The notes: generated by a model from the sequence alone, not told the origin. A stretch of DNA of 44,116 nucleotides from an uncultured Clostridia bacterium (GCA_947167045.1 CAMVGO010000018.1:1-44116); one strand, 5' to 3'; positions 23,485 to 32,160 are shown, numbered from the stretch's first letter. Made by a program: numbers and translations.

Positions 23485-25947
23485 TTATTCATACTTTATC
23501 TGTTCAGATATCTTCATCTTCCTGAGGCTCCTTATCGGGAAGAGAACTGTTACCGTAAAGAGTATTGTCATGGTAATGAAGAAAAACAGAAGCTTTGACG
23601 GTTCCACACTGACATCCATGACGAGTATCTCCGTGTTATCCATTGCAGCCTGAAGAATGTGAGTGAGCAGATATCCCAGTACGGTTCCGATGCTGCATGC
23701 CGTGAGCGAAGTGATCAGGACTTCCTTAAAGAGTATGCCTGAAAGCTTTCCCTTACTCATCGATGTCGAGAGCATGACTGCGCACTCCTTCTTTCTTCCT
23801 GTAAAGCCGATGAGCTGGTTGGAGACCATGCCGATGGCTGTCATGCCGAGTGCGATTATGATGACTGTGGTGATGACCGCCGTTGTCTTTGCATTTCCGC
23901 TCTCATTATCCTCTATAAGCTCATCGTACGTCCTTACATCCGAGTAGGATCCCTTTGCATATGTCTCAAGTGTCTTTTTAACCGTTTCCGGATCCGTGCA
24001 CTTTATGAGGATCTCGCCCGGCTTATCCATGAAGACAGCCTGATATTCCTTCAGCGGGACAATAAACGTTTCAACACCCTCGTCGTAAGGATTGGAATCT
24101 ACGATCTGCTGGATCTTATATTCTCTTTCGATCGGGAGTACGCCTGTAGGATTTATCGTGATCTTGATAGTATCACCCTCTGAGACGCCTCTCTTTTTTG
24201 CGACCTTACTGTCAACGAGTACACAGCCTGTTTCGATCTTTTCGGGCAAATCCGTAAATCCGTTCAAGTATCTGAATCCTTCATTGGGAAGTCCGTAGAA
24301 GTTTCCGACGCTCTGCTTTTCACTGTCATTTACTTTGACCTCCTGGAGCGAAGTATAGAGCGGCTCAACGTCAGTTACGGTGTCCATGTGTTCTATGTAT
24401 GAATAATACTTATTCGCCTTGTTCGGCGTCATCTTGACATCGCAGTCGAATGCTATGCCGGACATCGATGTGAACATTCCGGAAGCGACAGCATAGACAA
24501 CGATGCACATTGCTGCAGCCGTTACGCTTAAGACGCCGCTTCCGACAGTGCTCTTGCGGGAGACCGCCTCAACGGCAGCAAGAGACCAGGACGGCTTATT
24601 ATGTTTTTCGCCGATCTTCTGAATGCCTGTCGAAACAAACTTCAACACCCACGGGAAGAGCGATGCGATGGCTGCGACCGATGTAAGGAGGCAGATGATG
24701 GAGCATATCAGATTTGCTCTGAAGATGGCTGTAACTATGGCGATGCCTGTGCAGCCGATCCCTGCGATAAGTGCTGCTCTTGTGAATTTATATGCAGTAT
24801 CCCTGTTATCGAAGATGATGTCTCTGATGGATGTCTTCAGAGCCTTGAGTATTGCTCTTAACGGGATAAGGCACTCGATGAGGACGGCCCCGATGACCAC
24901 GCCGATTACGAGCGATAACGGGAATTTAGGCAGTTCGAATGCGACCGCTCCGTTCGAATCGGAGAGATTGAACATCGTGCCGAGAATTCCGTCTCTGATG
25001 AGCAAATAGAGAACCACTGCAGGGACGCTTCCCAGGATCGCAAAGATCACATTTTCCAAAAGAAGGATCAGGCCCGTGTTCGTGGTGCTCATTCCGAGGC
25101 TCCTGAGCGTTCCGATGAAGGACATCCTCTCGCTTACTATCCTGTTGCAGATGGATGCCGTTACGAAGATAACGAGAAGGAATGTGATCGCGAAAAGCAG
25201 ATAGAATACAAACTTGAATTCGTTGATGAGCGACATGTCGTCATCGTTGATGAAGAGTTCCGTTATCGATATGTCGGGGAACGTATCCTTGAGGAGATCT
25301 TCTGCTTCCTTTATCCTGCTGTCATCCTTGACATCGATTAAGATGACATCGGATTCTCTGATGCCGCATGAGATCTCATCGCTCGTCTCGAGATTTACCA
25401 CAGCCGTATTACCCTTGAGCACCGGATTCTTCGTATTCTCGGGATAGATGCCTGCGATGGTAAGTTCCATCTCATCTTTGACCCTGTTATGGATGGTGAT
25501 CTTGTCGCCTACCTCATAACCGTAATTCTCCGCGAAGTCCCTGGACACATACATCTCGCCGTATCCGATATCCATCCTCGAGATGAACTGCATGTCAACG
25601 GCCTGATCCATGTCGACACCCCAGATGCTGAGAGATTCGGTCGTTACATAGCAGTATTCGCCGTCGATCTTCTTGTATAACATCTCGGAATTTGCAGAGG
25701 CCGTCATATAGTCTGCTTCCGGAAAACCTTCTGGGAGCTCTGAGACATCAAAACCCATGGATACGCCCATGAAATCAGCTCTCGATACGCTCCCAAGATA
25801 TTCCGTAAGGATCTTTCCAAGACAGTCTCCGAGATCGAAGCACAGCAGCGCACACAGGCTGCAAACGAAGATCGCAAAAACGACGAGGATCGTGCGGAAC
25901 GGCTTAAAGAATATATTCTTCAATGAATTTTTAAGTACAATATTCAT
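23485..25947 (-). CDS. FtsX-like ABC transporter permease
   Basis: This 820-residue permease has a first membrane helix (residues 15-38), an extracytoplasmic MacB-type periplasmic-core-like domain (about 40-235) and three helices around residues 245-370. A central pair follows at about 390-435 and a second long extracytoplasmic domain. It ends in three helices that end before SLRKMKISEQIKYE. This duplicated FtsX layout is typical of the BceB/YknZ-like and lipoprotein-exporting permeases of Firmicutes. It probably couples to the ATPase encoded 19 bp downstream. The gene starts 37 bp after the M13 peptidase gene. Antimicrobial peptide sensing or resistance is possible but not shown. Confidence 0.93.
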   Translation of the reverse strand: MNIVLKNSLKNIFFKPFRTILVVFAIFVCSLCALLCFDLGDCLGKILTEYLGSVSRADFMGVSMGFDVSELPEGFPEADYMTASANSEMLYKKIDGEYCYVTTESLSIWGVDMDQAVDMQFISRMDIGYGEMYVSRDFAENYGYEVGDKITIHNRVKDEMELTIAGIYPENTKNPVLKGNTAVVNLETSDEISCGIRESDVILIDVKDDSRIKEAEDLLKDTFPDISITELFINDDDMSLINEFKFVFYLLFAITFLLVIFVTASICNRIVSERMSFIGTLRSLGMSTTNTGLILLLENVIFAILGSVPAVVLYLLIRDGILGTMFNLSDSNGAVAFELPKFPLSLVIGVVIGAVLIECLIPLRAILKALKTSIRDIIFDNRDTAYKFTRAALIAGIGCTGIAIVTAIFRANLICSIICLLTSVAAIASLFPWVLKFVSTGIQKIGEKHNKPSWSLAAVEAVSRKSTVGSGVLSVTAAAMCIVVYAVASGMFTSMSGIAFDCDVKMTPNKANKYYSYIEHMDTVTDVEPLYTSLQEVKVNDSEKQSVGNFYGLPNEGFRYLNGFTDLPEKIETGCVLVDSKVAKKRGVSEGDTIKITINPTGVLPIEREYKIQQIVDSNPYDEGVETFIVPLKEYQAVFMDKPGEILIKCTDPETVKKTLETYAKGSYSDVRTYDELIEDNESGNAKTTAVITTVIIIALGMTAIGMVSNQLIGFTGRKKECAVMLSTSMSKGKLSGILFKEVLITSLTACSIGTVLGYLLTHILQAAMDNTEILVMDVSVEPSKLLFFFITMTILFTVTVLFPIRSLRKMKISEQIKYE

Positions 25948-25984
25948 TTATTATTCCTCATTAAACAATTTACTTTTTACTACA

Positions 25985-27985
25985 TTAGTACCAGCGCGAG
26001 ATACGGTCTTCGGGCGCGATATACATACCGTCACCTTCAGTAACGTCATATGTCTCATAGAATTCGTCTATGGAACCGAGTACCGCATTTACTCTTATAA
26101 CCGCCGGACTGTGTGAGTCGTATGCGATCTGTCCTATGATCGACTCATCAGAACTCATCTCGCACCAGACCGTCGCATAGCTCTCGAAAAGGCGGATCCT
26201 GTCTTCCTTAGTCTTTGCCAATGAAGTGATGCATTCAACGCCACCCAGGTCCGCATAGTTCTCGCCGAGCGTCTGCTCGCCGTCAACGTGGTAGATGCCG
26301 AAAACCGTGAAGTTGTCTTCAAAGTAGCTTACGGCTTTTTCATTTCGGGCTGTGAGGATCGCCATATCATCAGCGGAGATCCACGAAGGATCGTATTCAC
26401 CCTTTGAATTGAACATGATGCAGTCACTGTCGAAAGCATGTCCCATCTCGTGCGCTATTACCGACCCCAGACCGCCGAGATTTGTGTAGTAATCAGCGTT
26501 CACGTCGAAGAAGGGCGCATTGGTGATCGCAACCGTGATCGTGATGTTATTAAATGACGGATCGTAGCATGCATTGAACATCTGCATTGGCATGGCGATA
26601 TCTGTCCTTGATACGGGCTCTGTGAGACTCTTTATCTTGTCCTTAATAATGAGTCTTCTGTAGTTGAGGCAGAGTTCATAGTAGTTGCTGCCGCAGATAT
26701 CTAAATATTCCGAATTATCGTGTCTCTTACTGTCAACGCCTGTTACATAAACAATGTTTTCGAGCTTTTTGAGGAGTTCTTCCCTGACAGGTTCGCTGAG
26801 CCAGTCAGCACCGGAGATGATCTCCCTGTATCCTGCCCTGATGTCATCACACATATCCCTCAATGCCTTATCCATTTCGGCAGAGTAATATTTCTCAACA
26901 TAGATCGGATCTGTCTCATTCTTGAAATTGGCCGAGACATCGTCCAGAGCCTTCTCGCGGAGCGGCCTGTAATCCTTGTGCGCAGTGCTCGAGATCTGGC
27001 CGTAGTGCGGAGCTATATATCTCGAATAAGCGTCATAAAGATTTCCCAGTTCCCATGTCTTGAGCGCGTTAATATTCTTATCGTCAAATATTGCATTCAG
27101 AGCCCTAAGCTGCTCCGCGTCGGAGATTCCGTATGTGTCTATCCCTGAAGTATCGTATCCGATCTTTTCGAGATAAGCTTTTATATCGACATTCGTGAAG
27201 ATCTCATCTACCTGTGCGGGAGTATACAGATCAAGAAATTCAAATCCCCAAGCATCTTCCAACGCATCAAAGTCAGTTGCGCTGTAAAGATCTATCGCAA
27301 GATAAGCCAGTTCCTTGCCGTACTGCTCCGCCGTATCCTTGTCGTAGCCGCGCGTCATCATGATGACCTTTCCGTCGGCTCTTATGTAGTCGGCTGCATA
27401 AAGCTCGTCGCGCATGGATTTGAATGATGTATTGAGAACGCCTTCGAGCTGGGCGATGAACATGATCCTTCTCTGAGGATCGAAAGGATCGACGCCGGGT
27501 TCAATGCCGAGTATTCCGCTTATTCCGTATTCCCTTACAAGTCTTGCCTCGATATCCATAAGCTCGTCGACCGTCTTTGCATTGTCGACTGCTTCTATCA
27601 TGTTCATGAGGTCTTCAGGGATCGGTTCGTTATCGAAATCGTAATCCATATAATAATCAAAGGCATGCTTTATGATGTCTTCCTCGCTGCCCTTTGCGTA
27701 TCCGCTTCCGGCCGCGATATCCTCGATTATCCCATCTATCTGTTCTTCGATGAGTTTCGAGTTAAAAGCCATCTCGACGGTGGATTCTCCGTACTCGAAT
27801 TCGGCTGTGTCAAAGCGGTCCTGATTTACGAATCTGTAGTAATCATCCTGCGCTCTGGCAGGTCCCAGTTCCTTTACGGAAGTCTCACTTTCAGATGTCT
27901 CGACAGGAGTCGTAACCGCACCGCAGCCGGTCATGAGAGGCACGGCCATCACAGCCGTGACGGCTATCACTGCAACTTTTTTCAT
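25985..27985 (-). CDS. M13 family (neprilysin-like) metallopeptidase lipoprotein
   Basis: This 666-residue zinc metallopeptidase has a signal peptide and lipobox MTGC (Cys about residue 21). The zinc site is HEMGH (residues 512-516) with a downstream ENYADLGG (Glu near 575) supplying the third ligand. The motif SHSPAVIRVN, which in neprilysin-type enzymes positions substrate, is also present, and the protein ends RISRWY, close to the usual C-terminal motif. It should be an extracellular lipoprotein that cleaves short peptides. The ATG at 27985 follows AGGGGAGC. The gene leads an operon with the FtsX permease and ABC ATPase. Direct repeats of OmpR/PhoB type lie about 50-90 bp upstream. Confidence 0.96.
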   Translation of the reverse strand: MKKVAVIAVTAVMAVPLMTGCGAVTTPVETSESETSVKELGPARAQDDYYRFVNQDRFDTAEFEYGESTVEMAFNSKLIEEQIDGIIEDIAAGSGYAKGSEEDIIKHAFDYYMDYDFDNEPIPEDLMNMIEAVDNAKTVDELMDIEARLVREYGISGILGIEPGVDPFDPQRRIMFIAQLEGVLNTSFKSMRDELYAADYIRADGKVIMMTRGYDKDTAEQYGKELAYLAIDLYSATDFDALEDAWGFEFLDLYTPAQVDEIFTNVDIKAYLEKIGYDTSGIDTYGISDAEQLRALNAIFDDKNINALKTWELGNLYDAYSRYIAPHYGQISSTAHKDYRPLREKALDDVSANFKNETDPIYVEKYYSAEMDKALRDMCDDIRAGYREIISGADWLSEPVREELLKKLENIVYVTGVDSKRHDNSEYLDICGSNYYELCLNYRRLIIKDKIKSLTEPVSRTDIAMPMQMFNACYDPSFNNITITVAITNAPFFDVNADYYTNLGGLGSVIAHEMGHAFDSDCIMFNSKGEYDPSWISADDMAILTARNEKAVSYFEDNFTVFGIYHVDGEQTLGENYADLGGVECITSLAKTKEDRIRLFESYATVWCEMSSDESIIGQIAYDSHSPAVIRVNAVLGSIDEFYETYDVTEGDGMYIAPEDRISRWY

Positions 27986-28031
27986 ATTCCTGCTCCCCTT
28001 TATATGTTTTGCAAGTCAATCTTACCGATGC

Positions 28032-28072
28032 AACCTTAACGTACAAACACGAAAACCTTAACGTAACCTTAA
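28032..28072 (-). promoter_or_regulatory. Tandem 11-bp direct repeats upstream of the M13-ABC operon
   Basis: On the minus strand TTAAGGTT occurs three times, ending at plus 28032, 28054 and 28065 (plus-strand AACCTTAA at 28032-28039, 28054-28061 and 28065-28072). Starts differ by 22 and 11 bp, and a degenerate copy fills the gap at 28043. An 11-bp-phased direct repeat is the usual binding mode of OmpR/PhoB family response regulators. It lies 47-87 bp upstream of the M13 start. No two-component pair is present in the window. Confidence 0.65.
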
Positions 28073-28291
28073 TTCGGTCCGCATCCCGAAAACCTGCTTT
28101 TCACGGTAAATTATTTTAAAATAAGAGGCACGCTTACTCAAGTGCAACTTGAATTCAATATTGTATGTTCCATTCCCACTCGCTAAAATAACCGTATCAG
28201 ATGAACTATTCTGTAACCGGGTGGACAAGACAGAACAAAAGCCTGATGTTTCGTCAGGCGATTCATTTTCAGTTACTATCAGTTTTAATAA

Positions 28292-28308
28292 GTGATCTTG
28301 GAGATCAC
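28292..28308 (+). promoter_or_regulatory. Candidate operator of the XRE-HD gene
   Basis: GTGATCT (28292-28298), TGG, AGATCAC (28302-28308) is a perfect 7-bp inverted repeat 52 bp before the start at 28360, a typical size for an XRE site. It may mediate autoregulation. A hairpin GCCTGA...TCAGGC lies further upstream near 28241-28259. Confidence 0.5.
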
Positions 28309-28359
28309 GGCAGATCAGGCATCTCACATTTCGGAACAGCATTAAGGGAGGTGTACGTT

Positions 28360-29175
28360 ATGAGTATCGGTAAGAATATCAAAATGCTCCGTGAAGAGCG
28401 CAAGATGACACAGGAAAACGTCGCCGATAAGATAGGCGTTTCTTTCCAGGCGGTGTCCTCTTGGGAACGCGACGAGTACAAACCCGACATAGATAAACTC
28501 ATTAGCCTGGCAGAACTCTTCGACGTATCCGTGTCAGCCCTTGTAGAGGAAAAGACCACTGTTTTCGAGACACACGACTCCATCTACAACTGGGAACACA
28601 TGAAGACATTCGTAAAGACCGCCGCACGTTACGAGGGGCTTTCCCAGACACTCAAGGCATTGGATTTCGCAGTCGAAGCACACAAAGGTCAAACCAGAAA
28701 GAAATCCGAAGTTCCCTACATTTACCACCCGCTTACACTTGCCTGCCACGCCCTGGCGCTGAACATCGTAGACGATGACATCATTTCAGCCTGTCTCCTG
28801 CACGACGTGGTCGAGGACTGCGGGAAGACCGTGGAGGAACTCCCTGTGGGAGAAGAAGTCCGCGAACTCGTGAGACTCCTTACACACGGCAAAACGAATC
28901 CCGACAACCGCAAAGAAGTAATGGATGCTTATTTCGAAGCACTCTCGCAAAATCCCAAAGCAGCATTAATAAAATGCATAGACCGCTGCGACAACCTTAC
29001 TTCAATGGCCCGTGCCCTGAGCCGCGAAAAGATATACCGCATGATCAGGGAGACCGAAGAATACTTCCCCCGCCTTTTAAAACTCGTTAAATCCACACTC
29101 GAATACAGCAACGCTGCATGGCTCCTTCAGTATCAGATCAGGAGCATGCTGGAGATATACAAGAGACTGATGTAA
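28360..29175 (+). CDS. XRE helix-turn-helix fused to RelA/SpoT-type HD hydrolase domain
   Basis: This 271-residue protein joins an N-terminal Cro/CI HTH (residues 1-61) to a RelA/SpoT-type HD domain (about 95-255). The HD part retains the hydrolase signatures: AHKGQTRKK (107-115), PYIYHPL with H123, LLHDVVED with H148, D149, E152 and D153, and IDRCDNL with D208 and N212, matching the DRxxN motif of Rel hydrolases. The synthetase domain is absent, so it resembles a small alarmone hydrolase (Mesh1-like) attached to a DNA-binding domain. It could couple (p)ppGpp or a related nucleotide to transcription, or serve as a toxSAS-type antitoxin; no small synthetase is adjacent. The start at 28360 has an AAGGGAGG site; the open frame further upstream is ignored. 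Confidence 0.9.
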   Translation: MSIGKNIKMLREERKMTQENVADKIGVSFQAVSSWERDEYKPDIDKLISLAELFDVSVSALVEEKTTVFETHDSIYNWEHMKTFVKTAARYEGLSQTLKALDFAVEAHKGQTRKKSEVPYIYHPLTLACHALALNIVDDDIISACLLHDVVEDCGKTVEELPVGEEVRELVRLLTHGKTNPDNRKEVMDAYFEALSQNPKAALIKCIDRCDNLTSMARALSREKIYRMIRETEEYFPRLLKLVKSTLEYSNAAWLLQYQIRSMLEIYKRLM

Positions 29176-29185
29176 AACTCACTTC

Positions 29186-29668
29186 TCAGATTTCTTTTTC
29201 CAGATACCCGCACGTGAACGGGAAGAAATCGAATTTCTTTGTTTCCGTATGTTTGAATCCGTGATCCTCATACCACTTTCTGAGCACGGTATTTTCCTCC
29301 ACGATGCTGAGCTTCATGACCGTGCAGCCTAACGCTTTCGCATTATCGATCGAATCTTCCAGGAGCGCATCGCCGATGCCGCCGTGTCTATATTCCGGGA
29401 GCACACACAAACTTCCAAGTTCGCATTCATTTCCGCCCGGCAGATAAAGGTTATAGTAGCCGACGAGTTTGCCGTTATCGAAATATCCGTACATGGGCCT
29501 TTTCTGGTTATCCATCCAGTGCGTAAGCTTTGCCTCGTCAGTCGCGTATGCCGTGAAAGCAGGCGCATTTTCGGGCGTGATGCCGAACTCTTTTGCCACT
29601 GTGAGAAAACTCTCCCTTATGACGGAGACGCATTCTGCGAAATCGCTTTTTTCGATCTGTCTTATCAT
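29186..29668 (-). CDS. GNAT family N-acetyltransferase
   Basis: This 160-residue acetyltransferase shows the acetyl-CoA motif in LGSLCVLPEYRHGGIGDALLEDSIDNAKALGC and the closing LRKWYEDHGFKHTETKKF, a typical GNAT layout. The start is the ATG at 29668 with GGAG 6 nt upstream; 21 extra residues in the open frame are ignored. It converges with the XRE-HD gene, 10 bp apart, with no clear terminator between them. The substrate is unknown. Confidence 0.9.
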   Translation of the reverse strand: MIRQIEKSDFAECVSVIRESFLTVAKEFGITPENAPAFTAYATDEAKLTHWMDNQKRPMYGYFDNGKLVGYYNLYLPGGNECELGSLCVLPEYRHGGIGDALLEDSIDNAKALGCTVMKLSIVEENTVLRKWYEDHGFKHTETKKFDFFPFTCGYLEKEI

Positions 29669-29759
29669 AAACAACTCCAGTTTCTTATCAATCGTATCGG
29701 ATCCGCTTATGCATCCCGCAGCCGAGATCATTATTCGGCCTTTTTACGGATCCGTAATG

Positions 29760-30374
29760 TCAGACTGACATCAGTATCGCCCTGCAGGGCGCGCCGTCGG
29801 CTCCTCCGAGATTAATCGGCGCCGCATTGAGCAGATAAATGCCTTCTTCTACTCCTGCGAGCCTTATGCCCTCAAGGAGCACGATCTTCTTTCCGAGCAT
29901 TATATGGTGCACCGCCATCGGTGTTTCCAGAGGTCCCACCGTCTGTGATTCGTTGCCGTAAAGCCTTATGTCGTAACCTGCAAAGACAGTGGCCGCCTCT
30001 TCGGTCATGGTGGATTTGCCGCTGACAAGTATCCTGTTATAGCAGTCGCAGTCAGCTATCCCTGATTCTCCGCCGGCGAGCTTTGCACGCCTCATTATGT
30101 CCTCAGCCTGTTCTGCCGTCATCTCGCCTTCGTGGGATGTGACATAGCAGTATCCGACAAAATCCTTCAGGTCGACCTGATCTATCGTGTCGCTCCCGTC
30201 GATAAAATGGAACGGAGCATCGACGTGCGTACCGTTGTGGGCGCACATCGAAAATGCGGTCAGATTACATACGCCGCCGTCCTTTATGCTCAGCTTTACG
30301 ATCCTCTCAGGGCTCGGATCACCAGGATAGACCTCACACCCGAACACTTCCTGTGATATGTCGTAGATCTTCAT
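29760..30374 (-). CDS. Cyclase family protein (kynurenine formamidase-like)
   Basis: This 204-residue protein has the metal-binding signature HNGTHVDAPFHF (HxGTHxDxPxH) of the cyclase/kynurenine formamidase family, with an earlier Pro-Gly-Asp segment VYPGDPSPE. Family members are Zn- or Mn-dependent amidases or lactonases; the substrate cannot be fixed from sequence. The ATG at 30374 follows AGGAGG. A 17-bp perfect palindrome lies 44 bp upstream and its core is identical to one upstream of the aldo/keto reductase gene. It has no tight operon neighbours. Confidence 0.9.
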   Translation of the reverse strand: MKIYDISQEVFGCEVYPGDPSPERIVKLSIKDGGVCNLTAFSMCAHNGTHVDAPFHFIDGSDTIDQVDLKDFVGYCYVTSHEGEMTAEQAEDIMRRAKLAGGESGIADCDCYNRILVSGKSTMTEEAATVFAGYDIRLYGNESQTVGPLETPMAVHHIMLGKKIVLLEGIRLAGVEEGIYLLNAAPINLGGADGAPCRAILMSV

Positions 30375-30417
30375 GATTTTGCCTCCTTATTAGCAGTTCC
30401 AAAGCCGTCCAAGAGTT

Positions 30418-30434
30418 GTGTAACATTGTTACAC
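30418..30434 (-). promoter_or_regulatory. Palindrome upstream of the cyclase gene
   Basis: GTGTAACATTGTTACAC is a perfect 17-bp palindrome with one central base. The inner 15 bases (30419-30433) are identical to 8044-8058 upstream of the aldo/keto reductase gene. It lies 44 bp upstream of the cyclase start, where a repressor would act. Confidence 0.6.
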
Positions 30435-30453
30435 TCCTTTGTTTTCAAAGGCT

Positions 30454-30753
30454 TTACGCCTCTTCCCTGTTGCCCGTCCTTAAGAGCAGTTCCTTGTTCT
30501 TTTCGAGCAGATCGCAGATTCCGTCCTCCGATAAGACACCCCTTTTGAGGTCTTTGGGGAGCTTTCCCGACTCGTCGAGCTTAAGATCCTTCTTCCAGTC
30601 CTTACCCGTGTAATACGTCTCGAGCCTTCGGATGTCGGACTGGATCTGCTCAAACTCTTCGAGCTTTTCTTCGAGTCCGTCAAGGACCGCTGAAGCCCTG
30701 TCCAGGATCTCCTCCATCTCGCTTATACGTTCTATGGCAGTCCGTTCTTTCAT
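30454..30753 (-). CDS. DUF4298 domain protein
   Basis: This 99-residue predominantly helical, acidic protein resembles DUF4298. The pattern includes RISEMEEILDRASAVLDGLEEKL, a central RRLETYYTGKDWKKD and LKRGVLSEDGICDLLEKNKELL. Much of the N-terminal half could form a coiled coil. The start MKERTAIER is at 30753; the ribosome site (GGGTGG) is weak and close. It lies 85 bp after the MFS gene on the same strand and may share its transcript. Function is unknown; it is thought to be cytoplasmic. Confidence 0.8.
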   Translation of the reverse strand: MKERTAIERISEMEEILDRASAVLDGLEEKLEEFEQIQSDIRRLETYYTGKDWKKDLKLDESGKLPKDLKRGVLSEDGICDLLEKNKELLLRTGNREEA

Positions 30754-30838
30754 GGGTCCACCCGCTTTCGCCGATCTATAGAAGCATATTAACACAAACA
30801 TGCTCTTGTGAAAGGATGCGGTCATCCGCCGCGTTTCC

Positions 30839-31933
30839 TTACAGCGAGAATATCCACCCCGTCAAAGGCGACATCACTATCATCAGCATCGAGAAGCAGA
30901 ACGAGTTCACCGATATCAGCGTCGCCCTCTGCTCTGCGGGAACCATCTGATTCAAAGCGATGTCAGACCTTATCTGTATCAGGTCATCTGCAAACGCCGT
31001 GACAAACCCTCCGATGGTCATGAGGTACCAGATGCCCGTGAACTCACTGACGAGCCCTATCAGCGCGAGCGAGATGCAGAACACGAAGAGCTTGCCGAGC
31101 GTAGTCTTCTTCACCTTCCGCGCAGCCAGCGCGCCGAAGATGCCGCCCGTTGACATTATGAAGAGCAAGGGTCCCAGCGAACAGTCGGGAATGCCCGTCA
31201 TCGGGAGCTTTGCCTGCAGGAAAAACAGGAGCAGCACGTCGATGCCGCCGACCAGCGCATTCCTGAATATGAGCCCCGCGACCTTCTTATTTCCTTTTAG
31301 GAAACCAAAACTGCCCTTGTAGACATCCCTGAAACGCTTGGCCAGTGAATCTGATGACTTTTTCTCGATGACCTTGTTTTCGCGCAGGAAGAGCAGGAAC
31401 ACCATGTTCACAGCGGATATCCCGAGCGATAAGATCTGCGCATTCCTGTTGCCCATTATCACCGCAACGCCCGCAAAGAGCGTGGCGATGCCGTTCGATA
31501 TCCTGTAGATGGCCGTCTGTGTCGAAATGTATCTGTCGTACTTGTCTGCCCTGTCCGCCTCCACGAGCGAATCGTAAGCCAGCGCGCTGTCACTTCCGGA
31601 TATGAAGTTATAAGACAGCGCCGAGAATCCCACCGAGATCAAAATGCTCGGAAATCCTATGTAAAAGCCCCTCACGAGAGCCGATGCCATCGACATGACG
31701 CAGCTTAGGATAAGGCTCTTCTTGCGTCCGAAGATGTCCGCGAACATCCCTGAAGGGATCTCTGCAATGAGGCTTACGACATGGAATATCGTCTCTGCAA
31801 GTCCCACCTGCACGAGCGAATATCCGTCCGACACGAGGAGCAGCACCCACGCCGCTCCCGCGATCGAAATGTTGAACATGAAGTTCGATATATACAGCAG
31901 CCCGAGCTGCCTTTTGATATTGAGTCCTGACAT
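30839..31933 (-). CDS. MFS transporter, efflux type
   Basis: This 364-residue protein has about eleven or twelve hydrophobic helices and the major facilitator motif A, here GMFADIFGRKKSLILS after the second helix. It resembles drug-efflux or sugar-efflux MFS proteins, and is somewhat short. The ATG at 31933 follows AAAAGGAG at a somewhat long spacing. A strong promoter lies about 190 bp upstream, and the transcribed leader carries a 28-codon peptide and pairing stems, an arrangement seen upstream of antibiotic-induced resistance genes. The leader suggests that expression responds to ribosome stalling, hence drug export is a reasonable guess. The substrate is not known. Confidence 0.9.
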   Translation of the reverse strand: MSGLNIKRQLGLLYISNFMFNISIAGAAWVLLLVSDGYSLVQVGLAETIFHVVSLIAEIPSGMFADIFGRKKSLILSCVMSMASALVRGFYIGFPSILISVGFSALSYNFISGSDSALAYDSLVEADRADKYDRYISTQTAIYRISNGIATLFAGVAVIMGNRNAQILSLGISAVNMVFLLFLRENKVIEKKSSDSLAKRFRDVYKGSFGFLKGNKKVAGLIFRNALVGGIDVLLLFFLQAKLPMTGIPDCSLGPLLFIMSTGGIFGALAARKVKKTTLGKLFVFCISLALIGLVSEFTGIWYLMTIGGFVTAFADDLIQIRSDIALNQMVPAEQRATLISVNSFCFSMLMIVMSPLTGWIFSL

Positions 31934-31966
31934 AAAAAATCTCCTTTTGATCTGTTTGAGAACAAA

Positions 31967-32032
31967 GGAGAAGCCGTCGGTTATAAGTTGGAATTCAGGT
32001 GTTTATTTCCTGCAAACAGGCAGACTTCTCCC
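31967..32032 (-). promoter_or_regulatory. Candidate attenuator in the MFS leader
   Basis: In the leader RNA, GGAGAAGTC (plus 32023-32031) can pair with GGCTTCTCC (plus 31967-31975) as a 9-bp stem with one G-U, followed by a U-rich stretch (TTTGTTCT). A smaller hairpin CCTG-TTTG-CAGG lies between them. The 5' arm is inside the leader-peptide coding region, so a stalled ribosome would prevent or alter the pairing. Confidence 0.5.
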
Positions 32033-32089
32033 ACAGGACCCTTTTACGGAACCGAACATCAGATGGACGTTGATCGTTATCCAGTGCAT
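32003..32089 (-). CDS. Leader peptide upstream of the MFS transporter
   Basis: A 28-codon reading frame begins MHWITINVHLMFGS and ends SLPVCRK. It starts at the ATG at 32089, about 25 nt downstream of the predicted transcription start, with AAAGGCG about 10 nt before the ATG. It is followed by 69 nt of leader and then the transporter. Its position, between a consensus promoter and a transporter gene and overlapping an RNA stem, points to translational sensing rather than a stable protein product. The amino-acid or drug signal cannot be told from the peptide. Confidence 0.5.
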   Translation of the reverse strand: MHWITINVHLMFGSVKGSCGRSLPVCRK

Positions 32090-32121
32090 ATGAGAAGCGC
32101 CTTTCTAAAGATTTCGTGTGA

Positions 32122-32150
32122 AATATATCATATCGGTCCGGGGATGACAA
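32122..32150 (-). promoter_or_regulatory. Promoter of the MFS leader transcript
   Basis: On the minus strand TTGTCA (plus 32145-32150) and TATATT (plus 32122-32127) are separated by exactly 17 bp. Transcription would begin near 32115, giving a 5' leader of about 180 nt before the MFS start at 31933. Confidence 0.7.
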
Positions 32151-32160
32151 TAGGCCGGAC

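Noticed and set aside
28240..28260. Terminator hairpin GCCTGA...TCAGGC upstream of the XRE-HD gene
   Set aside because: On the plus strand it is followed by GATTCATT, without a T-run, and on the minus strand by only four T. Its role is unclear and I did not call it.
28058..28342. 94-codon minus-strand frame between the M13 gene and the XRE-HD gene
   Set aside because: It overlaps the direct repeats upstream of the M13 gene and the promoter region of the XRE-HD gene, has no ribosome site and no recognised domain.
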